This document shows positions 13,101 through 26,700 of a DNA stretch of 64,000 bases, one piece after another. The stretch comes from Eleginops maclovinus. Its lineage: Eukaryota; Chordata; Actinopteri; Perciformes; Eleginopidae. The translations under genes and the position numbers were made by a program. Numbering within the stretch: position 1 is the first letter of the stretch; each line of letters begins with the position of its first letter. The DNA is taken from positions 21,111,637-21,175,636 of the forward strand of contig NC_086352.1 of NCBI RefSeq assembly GCF_036324505.1, written 5' to 3'. Under the pieces are notes generated by a model. It was not told the DNA's origin and ran no database searches. It saw nothing but the letters and a program-made list of their open reading frames with translations.

Positions 13101-16100
13101 TTACGTCTCTTTTATATATATTTTTTTAATATGTAGATATGGGGGTCCCTGCTGTCTCTTTTTTCCAGGTGAAGGGCCTGAAAAACGCTGAAGACCCTTA
13201 GGCTTAACAACAAGTATAAAAATGTCACCATTATAAATGAACATAAGAACAAAAATCTTGAAGGAGATAAAACAAGTTATGATTTAATCCTAAAGTCTGA
13301 AACAAATTGCTTAATAAAAATAGGCAAAAACAGGTTATAGAAGGATTGATCATTAAAACCAGGATAAACATTTAACCTGTAACACTTGTAGAAGTAGAAT
13401 CCGTATTGACTTCTAGTTGTACTGGTATTTTTCTGGTTCATGTCTTTATTATTGTTATTGTTGGAAATCTTTGTCAGTGGCATCGTCTGTGATCTGTATT
13501 CATATTTTGAACTGACAGGGGGACGGAGTACTGCTCTGTCCTGTTAGTAGAGCCAATACAATACAGTGTATACAAAAACAGCAACTTGTCCTTTTAAAAA
13601 ATGATCTTTTTACCAATTAGATAACCTTTTACATGTTACCGTTTAAATACAACTCAAGGGAGGTAGATTTAGTATTTGACTCTGGCGGGATGTATGACAC
13701 TTTAATGAAACACCATTCTTTTGGTTTGCGTTCACCAATTTCATTTTGTAGAAACAATTCAAGCAATTATATACTTCTCGCAGTGTTGTGATACATTTTA
13801 AATGAATAAAACAATGATATTTAACAGCAGACTACACACATTTTAACATGCCCTTCTGACTAGTGTTGATTGTTGTCAGGGTGTTAATACTATGCTTTCA
13901 GAGCCCTCTACAATGCGTGTCTATGTTGGTAATTATAGCACGAAGGGTTTATGTGCCTGTTTTTACTTGGATCTTGCCTAAAGCTTGTGAGTATGTGCTT
14001 GTGTGTGTTTAACAGGGACAGCAGTTAGCCGAAGTGCAACACCTTTTCTCTCATTAGACTTACTAAACAGGATAATGATTCCCCGGAGAATTTGTCTTCA
14101 TCGCTCCGCTTGCCCTGTCACTCCCTGCACCGTTATCACCATGGTGATCAAAGCCAGATGTGCTCACTTCTGTTGTCGCCAACAAAGTACAACTGCACTG
14201 CTTATAGTTGTCACTCTGCTCAGTGCCGCAGCCCTCAGGGGATCTACTATGTACCGCTATAGAAACAAAAACACACCGCAGATCCTCTCCTGGACTGTCA
14301 CTCAGTCTTTGATCGAAAACATTTTTTTGTCTAAAATGATGTTGTTTTTGTACGACTACAACTCCAAAGATGGTGAGCTTTTATTTTTTTAATCAAGAGT
14401 ATTTAATATGAAAAATTCAGAACCTGTTTCAGATGAACATTTTTTTGTTTTCAAGCACTTTGGTTATTATTGCAACACATAATAATCGTAGTTTATCAGA
14501 ACATGAGGTGTTTTCAGAAACATGCAGAAGTGATGATCATGGATTTAGCCAACGTTTTTAATCTCATCTGCAGTATTATTGACTTTATTGATCCGTCTCC
14601 TCTTCTATATTCCTTTTTTTGTTCATGCAGGATGGAAGTCTGTCTCCACTCCTGCAAGCCAAACTTATTTAACTATCAAGAAACAACCAATAAATACTAA
14701 TTTGTAGTGACTACGCGCAGAATGTTAAGACAGATGGATACCATTCAGCTGTTTCAAGAGGGAGTAAATTAGTGCATTGGGATGGATAGCAAGATATTCG
14801 ATCTGTTGAGACATTTTACATGATTGCCAAATACGTGCTATTTGTTTGAAAAGCGGCGAGGGATAAGTATTCTGTCTTTCATGCTTTTTTAACAAGAAAA
14901 ACATCAACAAAACATCTCTGTGAGACAGAACAACAAAGACAAAGAAGTGAGAAAGGGCCAAACTGTACACTGGTGTAATACAACAGTGATCAAAGAAATA
15001 CAGACAAGACACACATCAGAAACACCTGCAGGGACAGATGGAGCCCCAGTGAGAAGGATAGAGGGTTACACTGCTGCAACAGAAGGCTGCAGACAGGTAT
15101 GGGGGAAGAATAATTAAGAAGGTGGGAAAATCCATTGTTGATTTAAGTGTTCAACCACAAACACTGCATAAGCACTTTGCACAGACATGAACATTTCGTC
15201 TGGTCTGATCTATTAACGGAGGAGAACAATGAGAGCCAGATTTGTCCCTGAATGACACTATTAGGGTGTTGGTTACCACCAGAGCTGTCTTTTCCTGGAT
15301 CTGAGCCCAGCTACAAGGTGACTCTGTCGCTCTTCAGCGATTAGTCAGGTCCTGCCACAGTGATGCTCTGTACTGCATTGCCACAATGAAGCACATGTTA
15401 AAGGCAAAAACTCTGTTCTCTGAGCACTTCAATTTATTATAAGTGGAGGGAAAAAGTTTTGGGAGAGCTCAAGGATTTTTGGTTTGATAAACAGGGCAAT
15501 TGCTACAATATTTCTTTTAGATCATAAACGTTAAGACAGTGGGGCGTCAAAAGACATGGAGAAATGAGGGTGATGTGCTAGACTATTTCTTAGCTGGGAG
15601 CAGTTGCCAGACAGACATCATAGATTCCAGGAACAAATGGCAAGGCATACAACCTCTCCAAATTTTAGTTTTTCAGTTCAACAGATCATCTAACAGATGT
15701 ATGATGAATTTGGATTTAATTTCAAACAATAATCAGTCCACAAAGGCAATGTGACAACCCACAATTCACTCGCTGAGCTGCGATCTAAAGAATCCTGTTA
15801 GGCTACGAGTGAATTTGCTACAGTCTTACATGGCTAACTACAGTGAATGAGTGCAGTGTTCGCACAGTAGTGTGACTGAATGCCTCTAGAGTAAACACTG
15901 ACACAAAATTGAAGCTGCTTTCACTATGTAGACTGTACCAACAATGTGGAAACACCATGCTTTGTGGTTTGTAAAAGCTGTTGTCCATGAGTGTGATTCA
16001 GGCAGCTGTAACATTTCCACCAAAAGATGTTTGGCACCACAAATTAGAAGCATTTCAACATATTTTGTAGGAGACAGGGCTGGATGGCTACTTTCTTCCT

Positions 16101-16901
16101 AACAACTCTCTATAACTGTGGCTGACACCGCAGCAGTAGATTACAAAATGATTCTGTCTAACAACCTGAACATAGAAAGTGATTTTTGCACCATAAAACT
16201 CGACAAAATGATGTATACAGCAGAGAGCTTTGACTCATGGGGAAAAGAAATAGCGAAAAATCTGTTGATCTGCTCTGTACTTTCCTTCCTCCTCCATGCA
16301 TTTTAACTTCATCTCCAATCAAAGAAGACCAGATTGCAATCTGCTACACAATATGTTGAGCTCCACTTTATTAGGCCGATAGATAAACCTCATGTCTGGA
16401 ACACAGGCCTGTGAGTAATGAAGGCTCCCTCAGCATAACAAGGACCTACCCTCCTTATGCACTAATTTCTCCTCTACATTTCCAGTGTCTGTGCATATAG
16501 CTGGTCATGTCCTTGCTTTCCTCTCAAACACAAAGGGCTGCACAGATGCAGTAAGAAAAGGTAATTCTTTTTTTAGAGCTTGAACGCAAGCAGGCAATTA
16601 AAGATGTATTGTCAAAATGAATGAAGCTCCAGGCTAATACTGTGGAGAACATGTACTCCTGCTTATCATTTAATGTTACCAATTAGACAGTTTTCTTACT
16701 TGACAACCACATGTCATATATGACATCCAATAGAACAATGTTTTTTTTAAATTACTATACAGTGCACATTTCTGCAAACAAAACAGATGGAATGCATACT
16801 ACATTCATTATAAATCAGGTGTAAATCAGAGGCAGTAATTAACTTGTAAAAAAGCCATCATAAATGTCATGTTAACCAAAGGAGAACACCTACACACAAT
16901 C
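10151..16901. other. Intergenic, no gene recognised
   Basis: The stretch at about 11.5-12.4 kb is somewhat GC-richer and open in several frames on both strands at once, which argues against any one being real. The rest is AT-rich. A 129-codon plus-strand ORF at 14003-14392 has no recognisable domain and no coding-like codon pattern at its end. Confidence 0.55.
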
Positions 16902-16956
16902 TCAGAGATAAATATTCAGGAAACTGGAGAGAAACTTTATATATACAGTATATAGA

Positions 16957-16990
<34 letters not shown>

Positions 16991-17303
16991 ACTCAACAAA
17001 TGAACTCTCTTCTGAAGCCGAGGCATCGGTCTTACAAAAAGCTGACGCACTGAAGGTGACCAAACAGAGGTTTCTATAGAAAGTGATTTGATTGTAAAAC
17101 ACGTACACTGCCAGCACCAGCTGAACCAAGGCCACAGACGGAGCAACAACAATCTCACACTCTCCCAAACCTCTGGGTGCATCACCGTGGATTGTTTGTA
17201 TCTGGCTCGGCTCCAGAGGGACAGTGGTGTTGCTCTCAGTGGTATAGAAGGTTTTGACCAGCTGCTGGGTTGTACGAGCACACCTGGTCAGAAAGTGTGT
17301 CAT
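16902..17303 (-). other. Unidentified coding-like ORF with one predicted membrane segment
   Basis: The minus-strand ATG at 17303 opens a 133-codon frame. Residues 1 to about 93 have coding-like codon choice (frequent C/G third positions) in locally GC-richer DNA: MTHFLTRCARTTQQLVKTFY, then TTESNTTVPLEPSQIQTIHG, DAPRGLGECEI, and a hydrophobic run VVAPSVALVQLVLAVYVFY that could span a membrane. One N-glycosylation sequon (NTT) is present. After about residue 100 the frame runs into the (TA)n microsatellite and gives a repetitive YIYIYI tail, so a real product would have to end or splice earlier; TTT|GTAAGA near 17045 is a possible donor. I do not recognise the family. It lies 2.2 kb past the formin stop on the same strand. 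It may be an isolated exon, a pseudogene fragment or chance. Confidence 0.25.
16960..16986. repeat. (TA)n microsatellite
   Basis: About 13 TA units, preceded by an imperfect ATATACAGTATATAGATCTA stretch. Confidence 0.9.
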
Positions 17304-19469
17304 TTCGGTCTACATTATATGGGACTATTTGATTTTTCTCTATCGTACATTTATGTAAAATTCATTTATGCTTCAAAAGAGGCATATGCTTAGCGCAATG
17401 CCTTTTTAATGTCTTGTTTACTGAATAAATGCCAGCGATAAAGGCTCACACATGCTTTTCACAAGCTTTGAGTCAGGTGTTACTTTTATTTAGAACATTT
17501 AACAATGCAGATGCACCGATCATAATAAATCTGGCTTTTTTATTATGTGTTCATATGATTATGGAGAATTTTATGAGCAAATCCACTCATTATATAGCAA
17601 TTTGTGAACTGAGTTACAACAACAGAAACTTCTACAAGGACACGGATGTATGGTATCTTTACGCTGTCCAAACAAGGCAATACGTTTTAGTAGAGCCCGA
17701 TTATAACATATGAAAAGTGAATCAGAGGGTCATACAAAGGTCTTCACAGGTTCAAGGAAGTCCGTGATAGTGACCACTGAAGCAACAACAGAGAAGCATG
17801 GACACTTACCGTTGTCTACCAGCAGCTGATCGCCCTACTTAAGCAGTGATGATGAAATTATGAAATGTATATCACACTCAACAAAGCTGATGCATTAAGA
17901 AACCGTACAGGTGAAGAAGATATTGTGATGACTTGAACACAATTTCAAGAAAGTTTGGACACAGATGCTCTGAGCCCTTTGGACCTGTGTTGATTTTCTT
18001 ATGACATCTCCAATGAAGAAGTGTATTCTTCATCCCTTTTCAACAGCTGCTAACTCATTCCAGATACATCTTCATCACAATTAAAAGCATAAACTGAAAG
18101 CTGAATAAAAAAGTCATTTTTCTTTTCCATGAAGTCGTATACTTGATCAATGCATATTTTTAAAGGCAGCCAAAAACAAGGGCGTGATCTGTGTTTCTAC
18201 ACTGAGAACACAACAAACATGAATAATTCCTAACGGCTAAACAAACATGATATTAATTTCAGTTGGAAGCTTTTGTAATTTATGAAAATGACAACAGAAA
18301 TGTTTTTCTTTCTTCAGTTTATTGCAAATGGGACTATAAAAGTGAGCAAATAAAAGGTACAAATGTGAGTAATTTTGGTGGGAATGTTGGAGAAACAAGC
18401 AGTATCAATTCTGGTTACATTTTGGATGGAATATCTTGTTTTTCTTCATGCCACATTGTGAAAAAAAGACTCTCCGACACCGTTCCCTTTCTGCAGACTT
18501 TTCTCTCTGTGTAGAGATTTTCTCGCGATCAATGACACAGGTGACAGATATGGAGTACAATAAAAATCAACTAATATATCTTATAACTCTAACACATCAT
18601 ACAATCATATGTCATTACTTGCATCGTTTGTGTATATTTATAGTTTTATAGAATACATATTTGGGGGATTTTTTATTTTTAGATAATACAAACAATTGGA
18701 TCAATGCTTTGAATATAAAAGACACCCCCTCACAGGATGGAAAGGACTCACACAAGAACACAAAAAGACAAAGGAGGATAATTAAATAAGGAAAGTAATA
18801 AAAAGCAGAAATTAGCTTTACGTCTTTAAATGGTAACATCCATCGCAAACTAAACTACCGGTAAGATAATAAGATACAGATGTGTAAGCATTTTAGGAAA
18901 CAGCAGTCATTTATATGTGAAATTGCATACTTCTGGATTACAAAAAAGTGCTTAGCTATATCGCATGTTTTAGTATGATTGTTTTATTCCATTTTTCTGG
19001 AAGATATAAATGATAGCCAAAAGCTTTGGGGCGGTGCACTTTACAAGGTCATGTTCGAGAGTCTTCTTCTCGTATTTTGGCCGGATGTTCTCTGATTTAA
19101 TGTATGACATGCTGAAGTGTTTTTATTAAATAACAACTTTTGTAATATATTATCTGCTTGACGTATCCTTCTGTTTGACCATCTATCTGAACTCTACATG
19201 CCTTAAGTTCCTTTTAGCGTCAAATTGAATTTTGATACAAACATATTTCTATAAAGCTCTTAAAAAGTATCTTTGTTTGGTTAGCTGAATCTAAATCTTA
19301 ATTTTAATTACGCTACTACTTTATACTTCATAAACCCTTCATAATAATTTTCGGTGAATTAATGAATTGATGAAGTAATCTTTTTGGTCACATTCAGTTG
19401 TTAATATCTGCAGGTAAAAACAGTCAGCTGTAAATATTTGCTAATTCAGAGCTAATGTAAAAACAAACC
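17304..19469 (-). other. 3' flank and probable 3' UTR of the formin
   Basis: The part adjoining the stop (about 19100-19469) is the likely 3' UTR, AT-rich with ATTAAA and AATAAA signals. Further left there is no gene or repeat I can name. Confidence 0.5.
19122..19127 (-). promoter_or_regulatory. diaph2: Candidate poly(A) signal AATAAA for the long formin transcript
   Basis: TTTATT on the plus strand is AATAAA in the sense of the gene, about 345 nt past the stop codon. An ATTAAA variant also occurs at 19303-19308, and further AATAAA copies lie at 18983-18988 and 18672-18677. Which is used cannot be told from sequence. A 3' UTR of roughly 370 nt would be the simplest reading. Confidence 0.4.
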
Positions 19470-19825
19470 TCACAAGGCCCTGAGTTTGGCCAGGAGAGCC
19501 TCCACATCGGACTCTCCGTTGGTGCTACAGCTGTTGACCGCAGCATCAGTGGAGGACAGCTTACGGGATGGAGGCTCTTTTACCACCTCCATCTCTTTCT
19601 CAGTTTTCTTCACCGTCTCTCTGTCCACCACCCTCTCTCTGTCCAACCAGTGGCTCTGAGCCGGGTTGTTCCTGTACCTGCGGCCAGACTCCTTTGCTCG
19701 AGCCGAAGATGGATGACCATCAGATTCATTGTGGTCCTCCTTGGGAGGGGGCGCTTTGATCACCGCTGAACCCAAATTCATATTCTGCCGAGAGCGAGAC
19801 CTTTGTAAAGGTGCCCTGTTGTTCT
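19470..19825 (-). CDS. diaph2: Diaphanous-related formin, terminal coding exon (C-terminal tail)
   Basis: The acceptor (tttttattcacag) lies just right of 19825, and the stop TGA is at 19470-19472. The split codon G|AG from the DAD exon restores Glu, then 117 codons follow: NNRAPLQRSRSRQN, a polar and basic middle (KAPPPKEDHNESD, KKTEKEMEVVKEPPSRK), and a final short helix ESDVEALLAKLRAL. From memory of the family, P-L-x-RSRSR-x-N is the hallmark of the short mammalian DIAPH2 tail, whereas a C-terminal VEALLAxLRAL is the ending I associate with DIAPH3. The fish exon has both, so it may preserve an ancestral tail. Predicted largely disordered apart from the last helix, with many Ser/Thr/Lys residues. 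Base composition is clearly more GC-rich than the flanks. A minus-strand ATG upstream in the intron (19841) is only fortuitously in frame and is not a start. Confidence 0.93.
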
Positions 19826-20276
19826 CTGTGAATAAAAACACAAAGAGACAAAGCAGTGAGCATGAAGGAGGAGGGCGAGGAGAAGAGACTTCTTTTAAGT
19901 GAACTGAAACAAGGGATAATCAGATCAGAGATTAAATTACAAACAAAGACACAAAACATATTTTTTTAAAGCAAGCAAGCAAGCAAGGTAAAACAATAAT
20001 AAAATGAAAACAAAAACCATTAGAAAAGTTTGAAAAAGCACTTTAGCAGGCGAATGCATAACAAAACACAGGTTCACGTGTACACACGAGCTCAATGTGC
20101 ACACTGTTAGTCTGGATGAATACACATAACAATCACACACCACAGAGGCTACTGTGTGTATACAAACACTGATGAGGACAGATTTTCAGCAGCAGACTGT
20201 GGCATGCAGCAAGCTCAATATGATGAAATGGATACTGCTGATCAACCGTAATAGAAACTCAATAACCGTGTGCGTC

Positions 20277-20482
20277 GCCCTTTTCCAATCTCCTAGTCTC
20301 TTTCCTTTTCTCTTACATGACACCCTCCCACCCGGCTCCATCTCCCCTGATTCCACCATCATCATCCATTCTCCTTCCTCCGTTCTTCATCTCAGTGCTC
20401 TGCTCCTACAGTAGCCCTCTTCATCTTTCTTTTTGCTCTTACCTCCCCCTCCCCTCGCTCTCCTCTCCCACCCTCCCCCCCA
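20277..20482. repeat. Polypyrimidine-rich stretch in the last intron
   Basis: About 200 bp dominated by C and T on the plus strand (purine-rich in the gene's sense), ending in CCCACCCTCCCCCCCAG. It lies about 450-650 bp upstream of the terminal exon. It is low-complexity, not a clean tandem repeat. Confidence 0.6.
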
Positions 20483-21390
20483 GTTTCCGACTTAAAACAC
20501 ACCCCCAGACAGACAGTGTAACAGAGTGACAGCCCGGATCAGACCTACGTCCTGAATTATAATCACTCTGAGTAGATCTTAGACTTCATCATCAGTATGT
20601 GTGTGCTAGAAGGAGAGGGTAAATCCATATTCATGTGACCTTGAGCGGGAGGCTGAGAGGAGTGGCGCGAGGAAAGACACCACCGCATTTAAAGTTTCCT
20701 GAGCCTGAAATGTCTGGCAAACAGGAGTCAAACACAGCAGAGCAGAACAGAGCGACCCGCTCTGTCAGCCAATCGGTAATGAGTTTGGAGCGTGGCCAGT
20801 CAGTCATGACAGTGTGTTTTATGGGCCACGCTGACGAATGACAAGGAACGTCCCTGAACACAACCTCTGACAAATAAATAAGGATAAAGGGAGTAAAGTG
20901 AGCAGACAGGAATGAACCGACTGCAAAATTAAGCAAAGAAATCCAGCGATCACACGCACACACAGACTCTGGCACATTCACACAAAAGCTTGTTAGGCAA
21001 ACAAGAGGCAGCGGTGGATTTTAAAAGGATGAAATGAGCAGAGTGTGTTGCCTTGTTGCTGTGACTGAACATTTACCACAGTTAAACATCCAAGTCCCCT
21101 CTCATTATCTCACTCTTTTTTGCTCTCTTTTCCAGTTGTTGCAGTATACATTTTTAAAAGAGGACAATTATTCCCCACTGTCACTCCTCTTGCTCAACGC
21201 TCCCCGATTATGTCCTGTTCCTCTCCCTCCCTCCTAAAACCTGTCATCTCCCCCCACAGGCCTGTTGCTTTGTGCTCCATCAGGCGATGCCCCACAAACA
21301 CACATTTGTTACAAATAACACAATGTCTGGTGTTGTGAAAACTATCAATTGTGGTGACAGCAATTTGCATTTTAATATCTTGTTTACACT

Positions 21391-21411
21391 TAAAAAAAAA
21401 AAAAAAAAAAA
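21391..21411. repeat. Poly(A) tract
   Basis: About 21 A residues, without a recognisable retroposed sequence upstream. Confidence 0.85.
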
Positions 21412-22798
21412 ATAGAAAATACAAGCGAGTATAATCAGTTTTTGTCAAATTTCAGACATCTTTGAATTGATGTTTATTTTAGCATTTATTAGCATTAATT
21501 ATAATTTAACAATTTTCCTGCTCTGCGTGAACCTGTAATGATTTACTGGTTGGGAATAGAAAATACTGTATCCAGACGTATAGACTTCAAAAGGAAATTC
21601 TAAAACCCACATTTCTGTAAAACTTTTATCTGAAAGTGCATTTATTTTTACATAAAGGGCTCTGTCCTTCAGTGGTGAGCGTGATCAAAGTCCAACAATT
21701 TCAGTGTCTTCTGACACCTCCTGCGACACCTGTTGCCCCTTCCTTTGAAGCTTCACTAGCTTCTCAAAATATGCCTTTATCTCTGCTGTTAAACACGTCT
21801 GGGATATATAACATGCCTCATCTCCCAGGTTGTACTCCTTTAACAAGCAACTGACACTGGTTTTATAGAACCATTCAATTGGCTTGTGGAGACAAAATCT
21901 TTATTAAACACATGCTGTGCATTTATCCCTCTCCGGCAGACACAGACTTAGACACGTGACGGGCAATCTGATCCATATCAACTTCACGTAGAATTTGTGT
22001 TTGATTTTGAACTGGCATCAACCTAACTAGAAACGTCTTATTTCAGGGAGCAGGTACAAAAAGTCCCCTACAAAATTCTATCTACTTCCACACTATCAAC
22101 TGTTAAAAGAGTACTCCACTGTCGGACACACAATTGACGGTTTAAAAAGTATAAAAACTGATGCAGCAGAACAATAGATTTCTTATTCCAAGCATTCTCT
22201 TTTAATGTCAAAACAAGGCACATACATTACCCACAATTCCACCGGATCGCAGACAGTTCGTTCACAGACAAACTTGTGTTGTCCTGATAGAGGTTAATAT
22301 AGCCTTGAGCTGTGATGCAGGACTGAGCTGCGTGGGTTTGTGTAGCTTATTTCAAGATTTCTTTTAATATTTTCAAACTAATAGTGTTCAGCACACTACA
22401 CCAGTCTGACCCAAGTGGCATTATTTGAAATAATGAATTAGATTTCATGCAAACACTTGTAAGGAGACCTTGATGAAAAAACATGGGTGGAGTTAACAAT
22501 AAACATCGACAAAATAGGACAACATTTTGGACAGTCCCCAAAGGGATGCATTTTTCATTTAAATGTTGGCAACTGGGATATTGTTTACCAAACTTTCAGG
22601 GTCAATATCATCCATCTAAATCCAGCACCAAATGGGTGCATTACATTGTAAATAAAATTGCGTATTGCTTCAGTTATCACCTTTGACCTTTGATAGAAGT
22701 TAGGAAGGAAAGGTTTGGTGTTAACTTTGTTGGTAGCTAGCTTCCATAGCATTTCTTTAGAAAACTTTCTATGTGTGTAAAAAGTATTTCTTCATACC

Positions 22799-22944
22799 AT
22801 CTGCGAAGAGCAGCAAAAAGAAGTTCACATTTCCCCATTTAAGATCATTTGCTCCACTTATATTTGCTGCTTCAACTGATGCAGATGAGCTTTTACTCAT
22901 CTCTCTCCTCCTCCCTCCTCCACTTCTCTCTTGAAGTTTAGCAG
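22799..22944. repeat. Copy A of a divergent intronic direct duplication
   Basis: ATCTGC...TTCACATTT...AGATCATTTG...TGATGCAGATGAGC...CTCATCTCTC...TGAAGTTTAGCAG. The same blocks in the same order recur about 795 bp to the right at 23594-23744, at roughly three-quarters identity by eye. Confidence 0.75.
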
Positions 22945-23593
22945 AAGTTAGTAAGCAGACAGGCTTAGGGAGGGAGCCTCAGCAGAGAAACAGAAAGGGA
23001 GGTCTGGACTGCAGCAGTGCTTGTCTGTCTTTTTCTTTCACTGACTGTTAAAGCTTCACCACCTGCCACCATTGTGGTGACAATGAACTGATCTACATGA
23101 AGAGCTTTTAAGAGATTGGAGAAAAGCAGTCAACACATGAGAAAGTCAGGAGATTGGTGTTTTCTGTCTGGAAAAAAACAAACACAAGACGATTGTTTTA
23201 AACTACCACTCTATCACAGTCCTCAGTCTGTTGCTTTCCTTAACTTAGCTGGAGGACAGAAAATAAAAAAAACAACATTGAAAACAATTATGCAAAAAAA
23301 GCCCACAGACTGAGCTTCTTGTGTCTCTGCTCGCTCTCAGCTTTTCTTTAAAAAGTGCCTCTAAACGGAGTCTTAGAGCACACAGCCTTTTAATCAGCTT
23401 CTGGTGCTGGTTCCGTTGCATCTTGGGCAAGGAACATCTCAAACAAAGCAGACAAATCACTGCTCTGATGGTGTGAGAATATCATCAGGAATTTCAAAAT
23501 GGGCCCATGGTGGCTTATTAAATGTCTGATAGGATGGCATTTCGTAAGAATGTGAAAGGCACTGTCCAATGCAAATGGTTTCTATTTTTCTCT

Positions 23594-23744
23594 ATCTGCA
23601 AATAACTGCAGAGAGGAATTCACATTTTCCTCTTGTCAGATCATTTAGTCCATTTGCATTTGCCACTTCTAATACCGATGCAGATGAGCCTTGCCTCTCA
23701 TCTCTCACTCCCTCCCCCTCTCTCCACTCTTATGAAGTTTGCAG
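23594..23744. repeat. Copy B of a divergent intronic direct duplication
   Basis: ATCTGC...TTCACATTT...AGATCATTTA...CGATGCAGATGAGC...CTCATCTCTC...TGAAGTTTGCAG, matching copy A block by block. Neither copy has coding potential or a known repeat signature. The pyrimidine-rich stretch after GATGAGC may help drive the similarity, but the blocks outside it also match. Confidence 0.75.
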
Positions 23745-26700
23745 TATTTGATCACTTTAAGAAGAGAGCAGTCGTGCAGACTCGCAAAAATACAGGCTTT
23801 TTTTCTCTGCAGAGTGACTGACACAACAAGTTGAAATTAGATAGATCAAACAAACCCTTCTACACCCGCCATAAATCACAACACATCTAGTTTGGCTTGG
23901 CAGTTTGCTGCATGTTCTGTCTAATGATTACTTTAGGTCCCGTTTTTTTTTTTAAATCTACAAGTGGAATATCTGAGGCCAGTGAACAGTATAATTATCA
24001 GGTCAAAAATATGGAATTCATTTAAACTAGGATTATGCAGTGATTACTTTAATTGTTGATTCAGTGAGTAGGGATGCAAGTCACAACTGCCTCTCATCTA
24101 ATGGACGGCTGCACATCACCACTGAGGATGCAAACGCTTGCAAACACTGTGTGTGTTCTTTGCAGTAGGGACTATGTTTTATGGTGATTGTGTATAGAGA
24201 AAGGAGACGTGCGGAGGAGAGCTATATTTAAGAGTTGAAAATGTCTGGTGTCATAAACGTGTGTGATGCTCCAATGTCCCCCAGTGAGCCTTGTAAAAGA
24301 TAAAAGCTAGCAGACAGCTTGTTAGCCTGCCTGTGTGCATTAGGATGGCTGTAATTAAAGATCATTACCTGGCAACACACCAGTCATTGAAGGTTTGTCC
24401 CTTGCTTGTTCGTCCTAGTTAACTGTGTGTGTGCTGAGCGCTCTGCCTAGCTTCTCGTTCACACAGGAGAACAGCCGACAGGATAAAAACAAGGAGAGAC
24501 AAGAAGCAATGAAAGTAGATTGGAAGGAGGATGAGGGAAAAAGGATGACAAGATAGGGAACCTCAAGACAGTGGAATGATTTGAAGGCAATGATTGTGAT
24601 TAGGAGCAGAATAAATGGAGTACAAAAAAAGACGGAGTAATAGGGAGACAAAGAAAGAAAAAATAAGAGGTGTGGGGATGGATAGTTGAACGAGCACTAT
24701 AATACTCCCTGTAGGTAATGCAAAAACCAGCAGTGTTATAGGTAACTGAAGCCTGTCCTGCTCTAATGCATATCAAAGTGATTTGTCTTTGTTGAGCCGT
24801 GATTTGACTCACCCTCTCCTCTGTCCTTACTCTCCCTTATTTTAACAACCCAAAATATCTTTCCAAACACAGAAAAATAGATCATAGTATTAGTGAAAAA
24901 GAAATATTATTTGAAAGCCTTTAGAAGGATGTATTCATGTCTGGCTTTTCTGTCCTTTTATATGTTTTTATGTCACCACAACAATGTATGCTTCATAATG
25001 GCATTTACTTTGAGGAGCTTCCGTGAGGCTTGATGTGATATAAAGGGAGCAATTAGGGTGAATGTCCTTTTTGGTAATTGATCATGTATTTTATTTGGCG
25101 AAAATGCAGAACATGAAGATTTTTTTCTGATTTTTTATGAAGGTAGAAAATATATAATTGTGATTGTATGATCATGTCTGAGGGAATTACTATTTGTTAC
25201 ACAATTATGCTCAATTTCATTGAAAAACATATTAAAATAATTGTGGCATATTTGCAAGATCTGCACCGAACAAAGATTTTGATTCTAAGTCTTTAAAAAT
25301 AATGTGTACTTGTGAAGATCTCTACAGCATAACAATATATATTAAATTAAAATGGTATTTTGAGCCTCATATTACATTTACCATATATAAAGACTACCAT
25401 ATTGCTAATTAGATAACATTTCGATTAATGCTCAGCCATATTTTTTATGATTATCATTTTAATACAATAGTTTTTTGAAAAATGTCATGATGTCACATTT
25501 AGCTCTGGGAGTGATTATTACATTGATAATAACAGACAGATTAATTGAAAATAAAGTATTATTTTTTGATTAAAAATAGTCCTTATTAAAAACCCTAAGG
25601 GCAAGCAATACATCTTAACAAGCGTGCTGGAAATGTTTTTTGATTTAGTGACAGTGATGATCAGCCGTGTTGGCCCTTCTCAATCACCACTACAATAGGT
25701 CATTTGTGACGCTTAAAGCTCATTTTTAGCAAAATGTTCTGCTCAAGTGTCTTTTGAATAATGCTTACAAAAGCAGAGAGACTTTTATTTGTCTTAAAAC
25801 ATTTTGGAGACAAATTATCCTGTTGTTTCAAGTGCAAAATCCCTGAGCTACAAACCAACAAAACATATAAAGGTGACAAGCACATCCTAATAGGTAATCT
25901 ATGAGTGGAGCCTGGATAACAACCAGACTGGTTCAAAGGAGAGTGGGGACAGTTTCTTGACATTTATAGGGCACCCTTTATGACTCACCTACAAACAAAT
26001 CCATAGTGATCATAAATATTATTTAACTGGATACGGTCTGTGCACAAGCACAAATGTGTACTTAAGGGAGAAACTCATAAACACATGTCAACAAATTTCC
26101 CTTCCTATTCCTAAGCAGACATGATTGAATCATATTAAAATCAAGTGTAGATGACAAGTGAGCGGGGAGTGGGCAGGGGTGTTGGGGTGGTTTACCGCTT
26201 AAAACCAAAAAGGGCAACAAGGAGGAAAGGAAAGGGCTGAGCTGGATGTCCCTCAAGTCTTCTGCCCCTCAGTGTGAACCCCAGCCACTGTGAGCGGCAG
26301 CCAAGCATGACATTGCGTTAGCACGCCTTGGTGCTTCCAACAATGCCTCAAAAGTGAGCCTGGTTCAACTGCCACTAGTGCTGCTATGCTATACTCTCTA
26401 CTCGCTCACGCTGCACAGGATGTTCTTTTAAAAATACAATTAGAATAAACAATACAAATTGTCTAATTTTTGGACCACACCACTGTCAAGACTTGCAAAG
26501 TGACATTAACCAGGCATCGGACATCTAAAACAGTTGTCATTACAAGTTCATTCTAGTGGCCTTTACAGGCTCTTTCTTTGATTGACAGCTGATCTTCAAT
26601 GAACCCAATATAGTGTATACATAACTCTGCCTAATTAAAGGTTACATAAATGCTGGTAACCCAATTAATGTCACAGCAAACTTGTATTCTCATTATAGTC

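Noticed and set aside
14003..14392. 129-codon plus-strand ORF
   Set aside because: No recognisable motif, irregular Cys distribution and an AT-rich 3' part typical of non-coding DNA.
19568..19759. Plus-strand ORF opposite the formin terminal exon
   Set aside because: It is a shadow of the GC-richer minus-strand coding exon.
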